A model generated the notes under the pieces. That model worked only from the letters and a program-made list of their open reading frames with translations. It was not told the DNA's origin and did not search any database. Position numbers and translations under genes: made by a program. A stretch of 64,000 bases of DNA from Candidatus Bathyarchaeota archaeon. GTDB taxonomy: Archaea; Thermoproteota; Bathyarchaeia; Bathyarchaeales; Bathycorpusculaceae. The stretch covers positions 806,001-870,000 of the forward strand of contig JAOZHT010000001.1 of NCBI GenBank assembly GCA_026014735.1, in the 5' to 3' direction. Below, piece by piece: positions 25,678 to 34,773 of this stretch; position 1 is the stretch's first letter; every line of letters starts with the position of its first letter.

Positions 25678-26904
25678 ATGAAAAAAACCAGCGTCCTCGC
25701 ATTTATCCTCATCGCAGTAATCTTAGCTGCCTCGGGCACGATGCTGCTTGCTCAGAACGGCAACGGCGAAAAAGCCCCCTCCGTCTATGTAGGAGTTGCC
25801 TACGGCGGCGAAACCGTTGAGGCTGCCAAACTAATCATAGATCGAACCAAAAGCTACACTAACCTCTTTATCCTTAACTCGGGATTAAATGCTATAAGCA
25901 GCAACGAAACCGCAGTTAGGGAAATCTGCGACTACGCCACCGAAGCGGGATTAAGCATTATTGTGAATTTGGGCACGCGGGAACCTCAAGTCTGGGCTTG
26001 GAAACTTGAGTTCTACCGGTCAGCAGGGGAAATCTACGGTGACAAGTTTTTAGGCGCCTACTACGACGACGAGGTCGGTGGTATCCCGCTGGATTGGGAT
26101 TGGCCAACCTACTTCACCACCAACAGCTCCCTCTTCCAAGGCGCCAGCCCCTTGGACCTCACAGAAATCCACTATCGAATGCAGATGACCGAATTAACCG
26201 GCGTGGAACCCGCCAACTACACGTTGGAGGCACAGTGGGTTGTAGATGACCTTTTGGGGCGTAACCGTGGACACAACAGCCTCATCGAAAACAGCATCCC
26301 TACCTTCACCTCCGATTATGCCCTCTACTGGTTTGATTACCTGGGCAAGTACGATGTGCTCTTAGCCCAAATCGGTTGGAACCAGAGCATAAACCTGCAT
26401 ATATCCCAAATCCGTGGCGCAGCAACCATGCAGAACCGCGATTGGGGCGCCATCATAACTTGGAAGTACATGCAGCCGCCTTATCTTGATTCGGGACAAA
26501 ACATCTATAACCAGATGAAAACCGCCTACAACGCCGGCGCAAAATACATCGCCATCTTCGATTACCCCTACAACGACACCGCCAACCCCTACGGCATAAT
26601 GAAAACCGAGCATTTCCAGGCGCTTCAAACCTTCTGGACGCAAGTCGCCACTAAATATCCACCCAGCCTACCCCATGCGGAGGCAGCGCTGGTTTTGCCT
26701 AAGGATTACGGGTGGGGCATGCGTAGTGTCGACGATAAAATCTGGGGTTTCTATGGGCCAGACAGCAAATCCCCCCTTATCTGGAGTAGTCTGCAGAAGC
26801 TTCAAACCCGCTACGGTTTAGCTTTGGATATAATATATGATGATCCCAAATATCCAACAATGGGAAATTACAGTGCAGTTTACAGCTGGAACCAAACCAG
26901 CTGA
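25678..26904 (+). CDS. Secreted protein, TIM-barrel-like, unknown function
   Basis: 408 residues with an N-terminal signal or anchor (VLAFILIAVILAASGTML). The mature part begins GNGEKAPSVYVGVAYGG and has repeating helix-strand units with FLGAYYDDEVGG, QIGWNQSINLHISQIRGAA, YIAIFDYPYNDTANPYGIM and a final YGPDSKSPLIWSSLQKLQ. The acidic residues in DDEVGG and the aromatic-rich core are reminiscent of extracellular glycoside hydrolase or polysaccharide-related TIM barrels. No catalytic pair can be confirmed. Confidence 0.7.
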   Translation: MKKTSVLAFILIAVILAASGTMLLAQNGNGEKAPSVYVGVAYGGETVEAAKLIIDRTKSYTNLFILNSGLNAISSNETAVREICDYATEAGLSIIVNLGTREPQVWAWKLEFYRSAGEIYGDKFLGAYYDDEVGGIPLDWDWPTYFTTNSSLFQGASPLDLTEIHYRMQMTELTGVEPANYTLEAQWVVDDLLGRNRGHNSLIENSIPTFTSDYALYWFDYLGKYDVLLAQIGWNQSINLHISQIRGAATMQNRDWGAIITWKYMQPPYLDSGQNIYNQMKTAYNAGAKYIAIFDYPYNDTANPYGIMKTEHFQALQTFWTQVATKYPPSLPHAEAALVLPKDYGWGMRSVDDKIWGFYGPDSKSPLIWSSLQKLQTRYGLALDIIYDDPKYPTMGNYSAVYSWNQTS

Positions 26905-26936
26905 AATAGCTTGAAAGAAAAGAGAAGAATGCCCTC

Positions 26937-27134
26937 TTAGGCTTTCTTGGAGCGGATGCCGAGTTTTAGGTTAATTTCAACCGTATATTCCTTCTCGTTT
27001 TTTCCGACCGCGAAGTTCCAATCCTTCACTTCCACTTCCATATCCTTGAATTGCTTGATGATGGCTTCTTTGTATTCCTGCGCGGTCTCACCGATTTTCT
27101 GTAGTTTCTCAGTAATGTTCACTGATTCAGGCAC
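26937..27134 (-). CDS. 65-residue alpha/beta protein, unknown
   Basis: Reads as one amphipathic helix (ITEKLQKIGETAQEYKEAIIKQF) then two or three strands (VEVKDWNFAVGKNEKEYTVEINLKLGI). GGAGGT lies before the ATG. Looks like a small stand-alone beta-grasp-like or dodecin-sized protein, but no family recognised. Confidence 0.6.
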   Translation of the reverse strand: MPESVNITEKLQKIGETAQEYKEAIIKQFKDMEVEVKDWNFAVGKNEKEYTVEINLKLGIRSKKA

Positions 27135-27297
27135 AAATACACCTCCTTAAGTTGAGTCAACTGTTGCTAGGAGCATGAGAGGGGTAACTGCTTTTAAGAA
27201 TTTGTGGCTGCATCTATACACCAGCAAACCCTCATTAACACAAAAAGGCCAAAGGAAATTTCCTTATATGGTAGATTCCACATGAAAGTTATGGACG

Positions 27298-28449
27298 ATG
27301 TTTTTGGCAAAGTATAAAGTTGGCATATCTGGTTCCTATGGCGGCTTAAACCTGGGCGATGAAGCCATTCTGCAGAGCATCATCGAGCAGCTACGCAAAA
27401 CCGTTGATGTCGATGTGACCGTTTTTACTCGTAATGCCCAAGATACCAAGGCAAGGCATAACGTTGAGCATGTGGTTGAGGTCCGTAACTTAACCAAAGT
27501 TGAAATTACCCCTGAAATTGAAAGGTTAGATCTTTTTATTTTGGGCGGCGGAGGCATATTCTTTGATAAAGAAGCCGAAATTTTCTTGCGTGAACTAGAA
27601 ATCGCCTACCAGACCAGCGTAACATCGATGGTTTATGCAGTGGGCGCGGGGCCCCTTAACAGCGAAATCAGTCGTAAACGCGTTAAGGAAGCTCTCAGCC
27701 ACGCCGACGTTATAACGGTTCGGGAACGTGAAGCCAAAAAGATCTTCGAGGAAATCGGGGTTGACAACCAAATCATAGTGACCGCTGACCCTGCTTTTCT
27801 GTTAACGCCAAGGCCGCTGCCTAACAATGCCGTGGATCTAGAGGTACCGCATGGCTCTCGCAAGTTAGTGGGGATTTCGGTTCGTGAACCGGGCCCGGCG
27901 GCGCCTGACATTGACCCTAATTTTTATCATGGATTGCTGGCGAACGCTGCTGACTTTGTTATCAGTCGCTTAGATGCTGACGTTATTTTTGTCCCTATGG
28001 AGCGGCAAGTGTTTGATGTGCAGCATTCTCATGCCGTGATCTCCAAGATGCTTCAGCCTCAACATGCCTGGGTGCTAAAGGGCGAGTATTCAGCGGGGCA
28101 GCTGCTTACCTTAACCGAGCAGTTCGCCTTCACCATCGGCATGAGGCTACATTTTCTTATTTTTTCTGCATTGCAGGGTGTGCCGTTTGTGGCTTTGCCC
28201 TACGCAACAAAAGTCAGCGGCCTTTTAGATTCGCTGGGGGTGCCTATGCCGCCGCTAAACCGCGTTGACTCAGGGTTAGTTAACGCCTACATCGATAAAG
28301 CCTGGGATGAACGCAGCAAAACCAAGGAGAAAATCATCCAGTTGCTGCCTAAACTAAAGGCGCTGGCAGAGGAGAACAACCGTTTAGCCATCGATTTACT
28401 TCGAGGCGTGCGTTCTGAGGCAGCCATAACGGAGACCTACGGAGGCTAA
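27298..28449 (+). CDS. Polysaccharide pyruvyl transferase family protein
   Basis: 383 residues. ISGSYGGLNLGDEAIL at the N-terminus, ILGGGGIFFD near 82, YAVGAGPLNS near 116, VREREAKKIFEEIG, and C-terminal MRLHFLIFSALQGVPFVALPYATKV; these are the CsaB/PS-pyruvyl transferase motifs. Could add ketal pyruvate to a surface glycan, but the enzyme is not shown. It is followed at once by the FAD oxidoreductase (17-base gap), so they are likely co-transcribed. Confidence 0.87.
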   Translation: MFLAKYKVGISGSYGGLNLGDEAILQSIIEQLRKTVDVDVTVFTRNAQDTKARHNVEHVVEVRNLTKVEITPEIERLDLFILGGGGIFFDKEAEIFLRELEIAYQTSVTSMVYAVGAGPLNSEISRKRVKEALSHADVITVREREAKKIFEEIGVDNQIIVTADPAFLLTPRPLPNNAVDLEVPHGSRKLVGISVREPGPAAPDIDPNFYHGLLANAADFVISRLDADVIFVPMERQVFDVQHSHAVISKMLQPQHAWVLKGEYSAGQLLTLTEQFAFTIGMRLHFLIFSALQGVPFVALPYATKVSGLLDSLGVPMPPLNRVDSGLVNAYIDKAWDERSKTKEKIIQLLPKLKALAEENNRLAIDLLRGVRSEAAITETYGG

Positions 28450-28465
28450 CCAGGGAGGATCAGGT

Positions 28466-29884
28466 TTGCCGCTGGCAAAACGAGCCATAACCGAGATAAC
28501 TCTGCCCCCCAGAAACGCAAAAGTGCTTCCTCCCATCGACGTTTTGGTGGTGGGCGGTGGACCAGCAGGTATTGGTGCAGCGCTGGGAGCAGCCAAAACC
28601 GGCGCAGAAGTCCTGCTTGTTGAGCAATACGGCTTTTTAGGCGGCAGCGCAACCGCCGGGTTAGTTTTAACGCTGGCTTCATACCATACATCCGCTGACA
28701 CACCCTTGAAACGTACCTGCGATTTAACAATGTTCCCAATCGATCATGGTGCTGGAAAACCAGTTATAGGCGGCGTTTTAGGGAAACTGGTGGAGCGGAT
28801 GGTTTTAGCCGGCGGCGCCTTTGCTCCCTCTGCGGACACGGGGTTCATGGTGCCTTTTGACCCCGAGGTTTTCAAGGCGGTGGCTCTTGACATGATGGAG
28901 GAAGCCGGTGTGGAGCTGCTATTCCACGCCTTTGCCAGCGGAGTTATCTGTGACGATGATGGCAGGCTGGGGGTGGTTTTGGAATCCAAGTCGGGTCCAC
29001 TGTTTATCCAATCTAAAGTTATCGTGGACTGCACCGGCGATGGGGATATAGCAGCGTTTGCCGGCGCCAGATACGAGGTGGGCCGAGGCATGGACCGCAT
29101 GGTGCAGCCGATGACGCTTATGTTCGCGCTTGAAGGCTTCATGTTCGAGCGGTTCCGCGGATTCGTGGAGGCACATCCTGATGCCTGGAGGGGCGTAGAG
29201 GGCCTAAACGAGCTTATGGAAAAAGCCCATGCTGCTGGAGACCTGCATGTGCCCCGGGAAAAAGCTCTGATTTTTGGCAGCGTACATGAAGGCCATGTTT
29301 TGGTGAACAGCAGCCGTATTCTAAACACGCTGGGCACGGATGTCTGGGATTTAACCCGTGCAGAGCTTGTGGGGCGACGCCAGATTCTGGAGCTCACAAA
29401 GTTCTTTCGGAAATACGTGCCGGGTTTCGAGGAGACCTATGTGGAGCAAAGCGGCATTTTAACCAACGTGCGCGAGTCCAGACGCATAATCGGCGAGTAC
29501 CTGCTGACGGCTAAGGATGTTTTGGAGGCGCATAAATTCGAGGACACCATCGCCCTAGCCACCTACCCCATCGACCTGCATAACCCCAAAGGAAAAGGCA
29601 CCATTCTAAGGAAAATCAAGCCCGGACAAGCCTATGCGATTCCGCTGCGAAGCCTTATCCCCATCGGCGTGGAGTACCTGCTTGTGGCGGGACGCTGTAT
29701 CTCAGGAACCCACGTGGCCAATGCATCCTACCGCACGATGCCCGTTTGCGTAGCCACGGGGCAAGCGGCGGGGGTCTGCGCGGCGCTTGCAGCCAGAAAA
29801 CACCAAAGCCCACGACTGATACCCGCGGGTCTTGTGCAGTCTGAGCTCCGCCGACAGGGCGCTATCTTGGAAGTTCCCAAGTAG
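28466..29884 (+). CDS. FAD-dependent oxidoreductase
   Basis: 472 residues. FAD loop DVLVVGGGPAGIGAALGAAKTG near 27-48, EQYGFLGGSATAGLV near 55, DCTGDGDIAAFAG near 190, and NVRESRRIIGEY near 330, typical of the FAD_oxidored (PF12831) group. TTG start 11 bases after GGGAGG. Substrate unknown; these often act on small carbonyl or methylated compounds. Confidence 0.88.
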   Translation: MPLAKRAITEITLPPRNAKVLPPIDVLVVGGGPAGIGAALGAAKTGAEVLLVEQYGFLGGSATAGLVLTLASYHTSADTPLKRTCDLTMFPIDHGAGKPVIGGVLGKLVERMVLAGGAFAPSADTGFMVPFDPEVFKAVALDMMEEAGVELLFHAFASGVICDDDGRLGVVLESKSGPLFIQSKVIVDCTGDGDIAAFAGARYEVGRGMDRMVQPMTLMFALEGFMFERFRGFVEAHPDAWRGVEGLNELMEKAHAAGDLHVPREKALIFGSVHEGHVLVNSSRILNTLGTDVWDLTRAELVGRRQILELTKFFRKYVPGFEETYVEQSGILTNVRESRRIIGEYLLTAKDVLEAHKFEDTIALATYPIDLHNPKGKGTILRKIKPGQAYAIPLRSLIPIGVEYLLVAGRCISGTHVANASYRTMPVCVATGQAAGVCAALAARKHQSPRLIPAGLVQSELRRQGAILEVPK

Positions 29885-29885
29885 T

Positions 29886-29924
29886 CTCTGCTGCTCTGGG
29901 CGCCTATCCCCCCTCTATTTATAG
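29886..29924 (-). promoter_or_regulatory. S motif, minus strand
   Basis: Minus strand CTATAAATAGAGGGGGG then ATAGGCGCCCAGAGCAGCA, ending just after the stop codon of the FAD gene. It matches the 25243-25280 copy nearly base for base and points into the 3' end of the FAD gene, so it is probably a duplicate rather than that gene's promoter. Confidence 0.5.
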
Positions 29925-30060
29925 GGACTTGTGCGGCTTTCTTTATCTTCATAGGATCGGCTGCCTGATGCTTTCGGAAGGGAAAGTGGCGGCTAAAGTA
30001 AACTATCCGTTAGCTCTTGGCGCTTGCCTTAATATCGCCATAGGCAACCATCAAACACGC

Positions 30061-30150
30061 CCGTATACAAAAGCATCAACAAAACACATTTTCGCCAAAC
30101 CCCACAAAGCAACCCGCAAAACCGAAAACAAGCGAACCTTATATAATCAT
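30061..30150 (-). repeat. P-Q repeat unit
   Basis: On the minus strand the 18-base P string ATGATTATATAAGGTTCG (30133-30150) is followed 56 bases later by the Q core GATGCTTTTGTATACGG (30061-30077). The same order occurs at 39874-39977. No gene lies downstream here. P contains a good TATA box. Confidence 0.7.
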
Positions 30151-30488
30151 GGCGCCCCAAGTCCCGACAAATCAGCGCCGGCAAAACAAAATCATATTAA
30201 TCCAATAAAAAACCTCTTCAGCAAGGCCCAAACCACCTCCAAAAAACGACGACAGCGCAACTAGAGCCACATAAACCCCTCTGGAGGTGAAATATTCTAC
30301 GCTTAACCGTGAACCGTTCCACCTGAGCGCTGCTTTGGGGTTGGCGACTGCCTTTAGGCCTGTTTGTCGACCGATTTTTTTCATGTAATAAGGGCTTTTT
30401 CTTGGTTTTACCGTTGAGGCTAAGGCCTGCTTTCATGACGATTAGACGACATCAGATGTTTTTGGTCAAAGTTTGCTTTTCGGCTGAG
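30151..30488. other. Long intergenic sequence, no gene seen
   Basis: A/C-rich to 30270, then mixed sequence with a possible hairpin (GGAGGTG at about 30283 with CCACCT near 30320). No credible start codon with ribosome-binding site, nor an RNA gene I recognise. Confidence 0.4.
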
Positions 30489-30533
30489 CGAAATTAATTC
30501 GAACGGTCACTTTTTACATTAAACAGTTAAAAA
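30489..30533 (+). repeat. R repeat (copy 1)
   Basis: CGAAATTAATTCGAACGGTC then CTTTTTACATTAAACAG and TTAAAAA. About 38 of 45 bases match the minus-strand copy at 39481-39535, and a third at 37930-37974 shares its 3' part. A TTTTTTAACTGTTT at 30641-30654 forms a long-range inverted repeat with AAACAGTTAAAAA at 30521-30533, framing about 110 bases. Confidence 0.6.
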
Positions 30534-30747
30534 TTGATTGCTGCGTTATTGATAAGAGATAGTAAAAACGCATTTTTCCCATGCGGGACGCAAATATAGG
30601 CACTACGATTGGCGAAAGGGGCATCGGGCGACAAAAATTTTTTTAACTGTTTGGGCACTGAAGGTTTATGCCATGGTTTCCCATAAGGGGATGGAGGGCT
30701 CGATGAAATTGCAGGTGCATCTTGGCGAATGCTCTGGGGACCGGATC

Positions 30748-30781
30748 AAAAACTGTGTTTGGGAGATGCTTCTGTATACGG
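30748..30781 (+). repeat. Q repeat
   Basis: AAAAACTGTGTTTGGGAG then ATGCTTCTGTATACGG, 88 bases before the GTG of the next gene, same direction. Confidence 0.65.
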
Positions 30782-30868
30782 AGCAGCGCATATTGCTTTT
30801 TAGGCTGGGCAGCAAACCGTTTTTGCAGATACTTGCGTGGAAAACAACAAATATTTGGGGGCGTAACC

Positions 30869-31576
30869 GTGAGTGTTGAGCGCAACCTGCTAATTTCGCT
30901 GCTAAAATGCACCCAAAACCAGGCAGCTTTAATCGAAGATGTCAACAAACACTCGCACCTGCCCACGGCACTATGCCGAGAATTGCTGCAGACACTGCAA
31001 AATCAAAACATCATTTACCTCAAAGACGGCTCCGTCGAAATCGACAGCGAAAACCGCCTCAAAATCGCCCTCAAAGCCATCACACAAGGCGCCGACATCC
31101 AAGCCATCAGCAACCTGCTCTGCTGGCAAGAATTCGAGGAAATCACCGCCCAAGCCCTCAAAGCCAACGGATACACAGTAACCAAAAACGTCCGCTTCAA
31201 ACACGGAGGCAGACGCTGGGAAATCGATGTGGTCGGATGCAGAAAACCGCTGGTCGTCTGCGTCGACTGCAAACGATGGCAACATGCCATTTCCCCTTCA
31301 GCGCTCAAGCGGATGGTCGAATCGCAGACGCAGCGCACCGTGGCACTGGCGGATTGTTTGCCTAACCCAGCCTTAAACTTGGAATGTGGCCTCTGGGAAA
31401 AAGCACGCTTTGTCCCCGCTGTGCTCTCGCTGACACAGAACGCCTACAAATACGTCTATGATGTGCCCGTGGTGCCGGTTCTGTCCCTGCAGGACTTCAT
31501 CTGTCAGTTGCCCATCCACATCTGCGACGTAAAATTTTACGGCAAAACCTTCCCCAAACTAAGCCATGATGTTTAG
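30869..31576 (+). CDS. Restriction-endonuclease-like (PD-(D/E)XK) protein with wHTH
   Basis: 235 residues from the GTG at 30869 (GGGGG upstream). N-terminal 75 residues are a winged-helix type segment (NLLISLLKCTQNQAALIEDVNKHSHLPTALCRELLQTLQNQNIIYL). Then FEEITAQALKANGYTVTKNV, RRWEIDVVG and VCVDCKRW form the E...D...DxK core of Mrr-like nucleases. The remaining part ends VYDVPVVPVLSLQDFIC. DNA-cleaving activity is plausible but untested; it is not next to a methylase. Its stop overlaps the 3' end of the permease gene by 18 bases. Confidence 0.78.
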   Translation: MSVERNLLISLLKCTQNQAALIEDVNKHSHLPTALCRELLQTLQNQNIIYLKDGSVEIDSENRLKIALKAITQGADIQAISNLLCWQEFEEITAQALKANGYTVTKNVRFKHGGRRWEIDVVGCRKPLVVCVDCKRWQHAISPSALKRMVESQTQRTVALADCLPNPALNLECGLWEKARFVPAVLSLTQNAYKYVYDVPVVPVLSLQDFICQLPIHICDVKFYGKTFPKLSHDV

Positions 31577-33421
31577 GATCCCTGATTTTGCGAGTTTGAA
31601 GGCGGGGTAGATGCTGAAAAGAAACATTGCAGCCAAAGCAGAGCCTAAATAGAACGCAATCGCCAGCAGGGTTGCTGTTGTTATGAGGGGATTTTCCATA
31701 AGAATCAACACAGTAGCAATCACTCCAAAACTTAAACCAACTCCGAAGCTGCTCAGAAGCACCAAGCCACTTTGTATAGCGCAGGTGTGTATGATGAGGC
31801 GGGGCTTGGCACCCACCGCACGCAGCATACCAAACTCGGCCCGCTGCTCATTAACTGAAAGCATCATGTAACTCACCAGACACAGGGCAGCCGACGCCAG
31901 CGATAACAGGGGCAGAAGCATGATTGTCTGCCAGGTTCCGCCCAAAAAGGCCTGGTTCTGGTTCATAACGCCTTGGAGGTCAAAAACATCAAGGTCCGAA
32001 TCAGCCTGCTTTACTATGCTGCGTATTTCGGCTATGGCGGCTTCGCGGTTCACGGTGCCGTTAAGGTCTATTATCAGCAGGTTTGGGTCACTGGTTTCTG
32101 TGGCGTTTAGCATTTTATCAATAGGCACATAGGCTACTAAACCGTTGTTTATGGGGTCAACGCAGACACCCACAATCCGGAAGGGGACGTCGGCGAATCC
32201 GAGGCTTTCAACCAAAGGATCCGACAGGTTGATTTGGTGGCGGCGGTCTGGAACATACATAGTTAGGGATAGGGAATCTCCGATGACAGCTTCAAAAGCG
32301 CCCTCCTCGAGGTCTCTGCCCTTGACTGCAACAGCGCTCTGCAGGGGGTCCACTCCGATCACAAGCACATCAGCTTCTCGTCTGCCACCAACCGATGCTT
32401 CTTTACCGTCGATAACGGTGAAATTGCTGATTTCCCGAATGTGCTCATAGCGGACAAGGCGTCTATCGAGGGAATCCACTGTGGGCAGAGCCTTCAACTT
32501 CTCTACCAGGGCTTGGGGAACCCCATAATCTGGGTTAGAGTAGTCAAAGTTGCCTTTTTCCTGGGCACCTACAAACTTTGAAAGCAACAACTGGTACTGC
32601 TCCGCTAGGTCAGGGTGGGCTATGGCGATGGCGTCGGCGTCGACGCTTCTTGACATCCACGACGTCGTTGTGTCTTTGGCTATGATTCCTCCGGCAACCG
32701 AAACAGTCAACAAAACAAAAACAATCGAGAGCAAAAACACCAAGCGTGCAATCGGAGATAGCCGCCGCGCCATGCTTCTCTGCGCAATTCTCCAGGTTAA
32801 CGCGGAATGCGACAGCGCTTTCGATGCGCCGGTGACGGTTGATCCGTAGTAGCTGATGGGGGAAAGGGCTTCGATAGCAGTCATTTTTGCAGCTTTAAGC
32901 ATGGGCTGCAAACCAAAAAACAGCGCCAACACGAAAAACGCCACGGCAACAATGGGGGCATACCACCAGTTTCCCAGGGTATAGCTGCCTAAAACCGTGC
33001 TTGAAGCGGCGAAGTCGGCGATAAACCCGAAAGCCACGCCTAAACCGCAGGCTAAAGTCGTCACGGTTAAGAGTTCCGTTAGGAAGTATCCGCCGATTAG
33101 GCTATTGGGGCATCCTGCGGCTTTGATTAAGCCGAAGTCGCGTGTCCGCTGAGCCATCATTACATAGACGCTAAATGAGGTTAGAATTGCGCCTACCACA
33201 AACACGAGGACGCCTATGAAGAGTATGAATTGGCTAAACACCGAAGTTAACCCCATCGTGTATGCGTTGGTGGAGGCCGCTAAACCCACGCCTATGCGGC
33301 TGCTGAAAAGCAGCAGAAACAACGTGGAAGCAACCGACAACGTGAGAGTCGCGGTCACTAAGCCTGTTTGATAGCGCCGCCTCAGCAGGTCATTAACGGG
33401 GAAACCTGCGCCGCTACTCAT
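31559..33421 (-). CDS. FtsX/MacB-type ABC transporter permease
   Basis: 620 residues from the ATG at 33421. It has the pattern of duplicated FtsX units: N-terminal helix at 16-38, three clustered helices (about 55-190), a second N-terminal helix near 225, a large extracellular loop (about 255-485), and three final helices. The VYVMMAQRTRDFGLIKAAGCPNS and VNEQRAEFGMLRAVGAKPR segments mark the MacB/FtsX coupling regions. Overlaps the ATPase gene by eight bases. Confidence 0.88.
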   Translation of the reverse strand: MSSGAGFPVNDLLRRRYQTGLVTATLTLSVASTLFLLLFSSRIGVGLAASTNAYTMGLTSVFSQFILFIGVLVFVVGAILTSFSVYVMMAQRTRDFGLIKAAGCPNSLIGGYFLTELLTVTTLACGLGVAFGFIADFAASSTVLGSYTLGNWWYAPIVAVAFFVLALFFGLQPMLKAAKMTAIEALSPISYYGSTVTGASKALSHSALTWRIAQRSMARRLSPIARLVFLLSIVFVLLTVSVAGGIIAKDTTTSWMSRSVDADAIAIAHPDLAEQYQLLLSKFVGAQEKGNFDYSNPDYGVPQALVEKLKALPTVDSLDRRLVRYEHIREISNFTVIDGKEASVGGRREADVLVIGVDPLQSAVAVKGRDLEEGAFEAVIGDSLSLTMYVPDRRHQINLSDPLVESLGFADVPFRIVGVCVDPINNGLVAYVPIDKMLNATETSDPNLLIIDLNGTVNREAAIAEIRSIVKQADSDLDVFDLQGVMNQNQAFLGGTWQTIMLLPLLSLASAALCLVSYMMLSVNEQRAEFGMLRAVGAKPRLIIHTCAIQSGLVLLSSFGVGLSFGVIATVLILMENPLITTATLLAIAFYLGSALAAMFLFSIYPAFKLAKSGILNIMA

Positions 33422-34112
33422 GCCCATTCTCCATGCGGCCGTCTTTAAGCTCGAAAACCTGGTCTGCAAGACTGCGGATAGCTAAGTCATGAGTTGAGAC
33501 CACGACGGTTTTACCCTGGCTTTTAAGAAACTGGAGCACCTGCAGGATTTTCTGGGCATTTTTGCTATCTAGGTTGCCGGTGGGTTCGTCAGCGAGAATT
33601 AACTCGGGGTCGTTGGCAAGTGCCCTTGCGAAGGCGACGCGTTGCTGCTCGCCGCCGCTGAGTTGGGAAGGAAAATGGGTTTGGCGATGCTCCAAGCCCA
33701 CTGTCGCAAGCAGCTCAGAGACGCGTTTCTCGATTTCGCTGGGGGGCTTTCGCAGCCACTCCATCGGGAAAGCCACGTTCTCCGCCACCGTCAAGGTGGA
33801 AACAAGGTTGTAGGCCTGAAAGACAAAACCCACATGCAAGCATCGGAAATCCGAGAGTTCATCCTCATTCTTGCCCGTCAACTCTTCGCCTGCGACCGTG
33901 ACTGTGCCTTTGGTGGGGCGATCGATGCCGCTGATGATGTTAAGCAGGGTCGTTTTGCCGCTGCCCGAAGCCCCCGTGAGCACGGCGAACTTCGCGGGTG
34001 AAATGGCGAGGTTAATGTTTTGTAAAACGGAAAGTTTGCTGTTGCCGATCAGGTAAGTTTTCTCCAAAGCATGGGTTAAGACCATGGGCGCGGCGTCTTG
34101 TGTAGCCATCAA
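33414..34112 (-). CDS. ABC transporter ATPase (MacB/LolD-type)
   Basis: 232 residues. Walker [13 protein letters not shown] near 47, Q-loop FVFQAYN near 97, signature [14 protein letters not shown] near 147-160, Walker [11 protein letters not shown] near 170, and H-loop STHDLAI. Pairs with the overlapping permease to form an exporter for an unknown lipid, peptide or drug, or a mechanotransmission complex. Confidence 0.93.
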   Translation of the reverse strand: MMATQDAAPMVLTHALEKTYLIGNSKLSVLQNINLAISPAKFAVLTGASGSGKTTLLNIISGIDRPTKGTVTVAGEELTGKNEDELSDFRCLHVGFVFQAYNLVSTLTVAENVAFPMEWLRKPPSEIEKRVSELLATVGLEHRQTHFPSQLSGGEQQRVAFARALANDPELILADEPTGNLDSKNAQKILQVLQFLKSQGKTVVVSTHDLAIRSLADQVFELKDGRMENGHE

Positions 34113-34167
34113 TTTTACCTCACTGTCAAGTGTGGGGATTTAGATAATAACTTTGAGGTACACTCGC

Positions 34168-34614
34168 TTACTCGTCGCTTTCAAGGTAGCAGGTGTCGAT
34201 GTTGAGGTTGCCGCGGTCACGCTTCAGAATGCGGACTTTCTCGGGGATCTTGTTTTTTTGCCAGTCTGCCCAGCTGACTTCGCGGAAAAGCCACCTTTTG
34301 CCCAGATGCGCGGCGACGACGGCGTGCTTGGTTTCGTTGCCGGTGGGGATGAATTGGTCTAGGAAGCGGAAGAGCTTGTCGATTTGGGGCAGCGGGAAGT
34401 AGGCGTAGTAGGTGGCGTTTTTGACTTCAAACGCGTAGGTGTGTTTGCCGCGTCGGGCCATGAGGTCAGGGAGCGGGTTGAGGCTGGGGTTGCTTACGGG
34501 CACGCGGACGGCGTGGTAGCCTTTTTTTTGGAGTAGTTTGACTAGGACGGTTTCGCTGTAGAAGCCGCGTTTGCGCCAGCGGCGGAGTTTGATGCGGTCG
34601 ATTTCGGTTGCCAA
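34168..34614 (-). CDS. Holliday-junction-resolvase-like (Hjc) nuclease
   Basis: 148 residues from the TTG at 34614, chosen because GAGAGGGG lies just upstream and the part before it (to 34773) reads as noncoding. RRWRKRGFYSETVLVKLLQKKGYHAVRVPVSNP, DLMARRGKHTYAFEVKNA and YYAYFPLPQIDKLFRFLDQF reproduce the Glu, Asp and ExK arrangement of archaeal Hjc. It cuts four-way DNA junctions in recombination and repair, if active. The C-terminal REVSWADWQKNKI is longer than usual. Confidence 0.8.
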   Translation of the reverse strand: MATEIDRIKLRRWRKRGFYSETVLVKLLQKKGYHAVRVPVSNPSLNPLPDLMARRGKHTYAFEVKNATYYAYFPLPQIDKLFRFLDQFIPTGNETKHAVVAAHLGKRWLFREVSWADWQKNKIPEKVRILKRDRGNLNIDTCYLESDE

Positions 34615-34690
34615 GTTTTCCCCTCTCTGCTTGTTATGGGCGTTTGGGATAAAAAATGTTCCCTTCATGGCTGGGCCTGTGGGTTTGGGG

Positions 34691-34707
34691 GATGCTTTTG
34701 TATCCGG
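34691..34707 (+). repeat. Q repeat, variant
   Basis: GATGCTTTTGTATCCGG, one base from the Q core. It is preceded by TGTGGGTTTGGG rather than TGTGTTTGG. Lies upstream of the Hjc-like gene. Confidence 0.45.
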
Positions 34708-34773
34708 TGGCTTTGTCCTGGTGGGGCTGGCGCATGCTGGTGCATGGAAAGCCGACAAGTAATACCTAATCAA

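Noticed and set aside
29929-30264. 111-residue plus-strand frame across the P-Q unit
   Set aside because: Lys/Thr/His-rich composition from A/C-rich DNA; overlaps repeats on the other strand.
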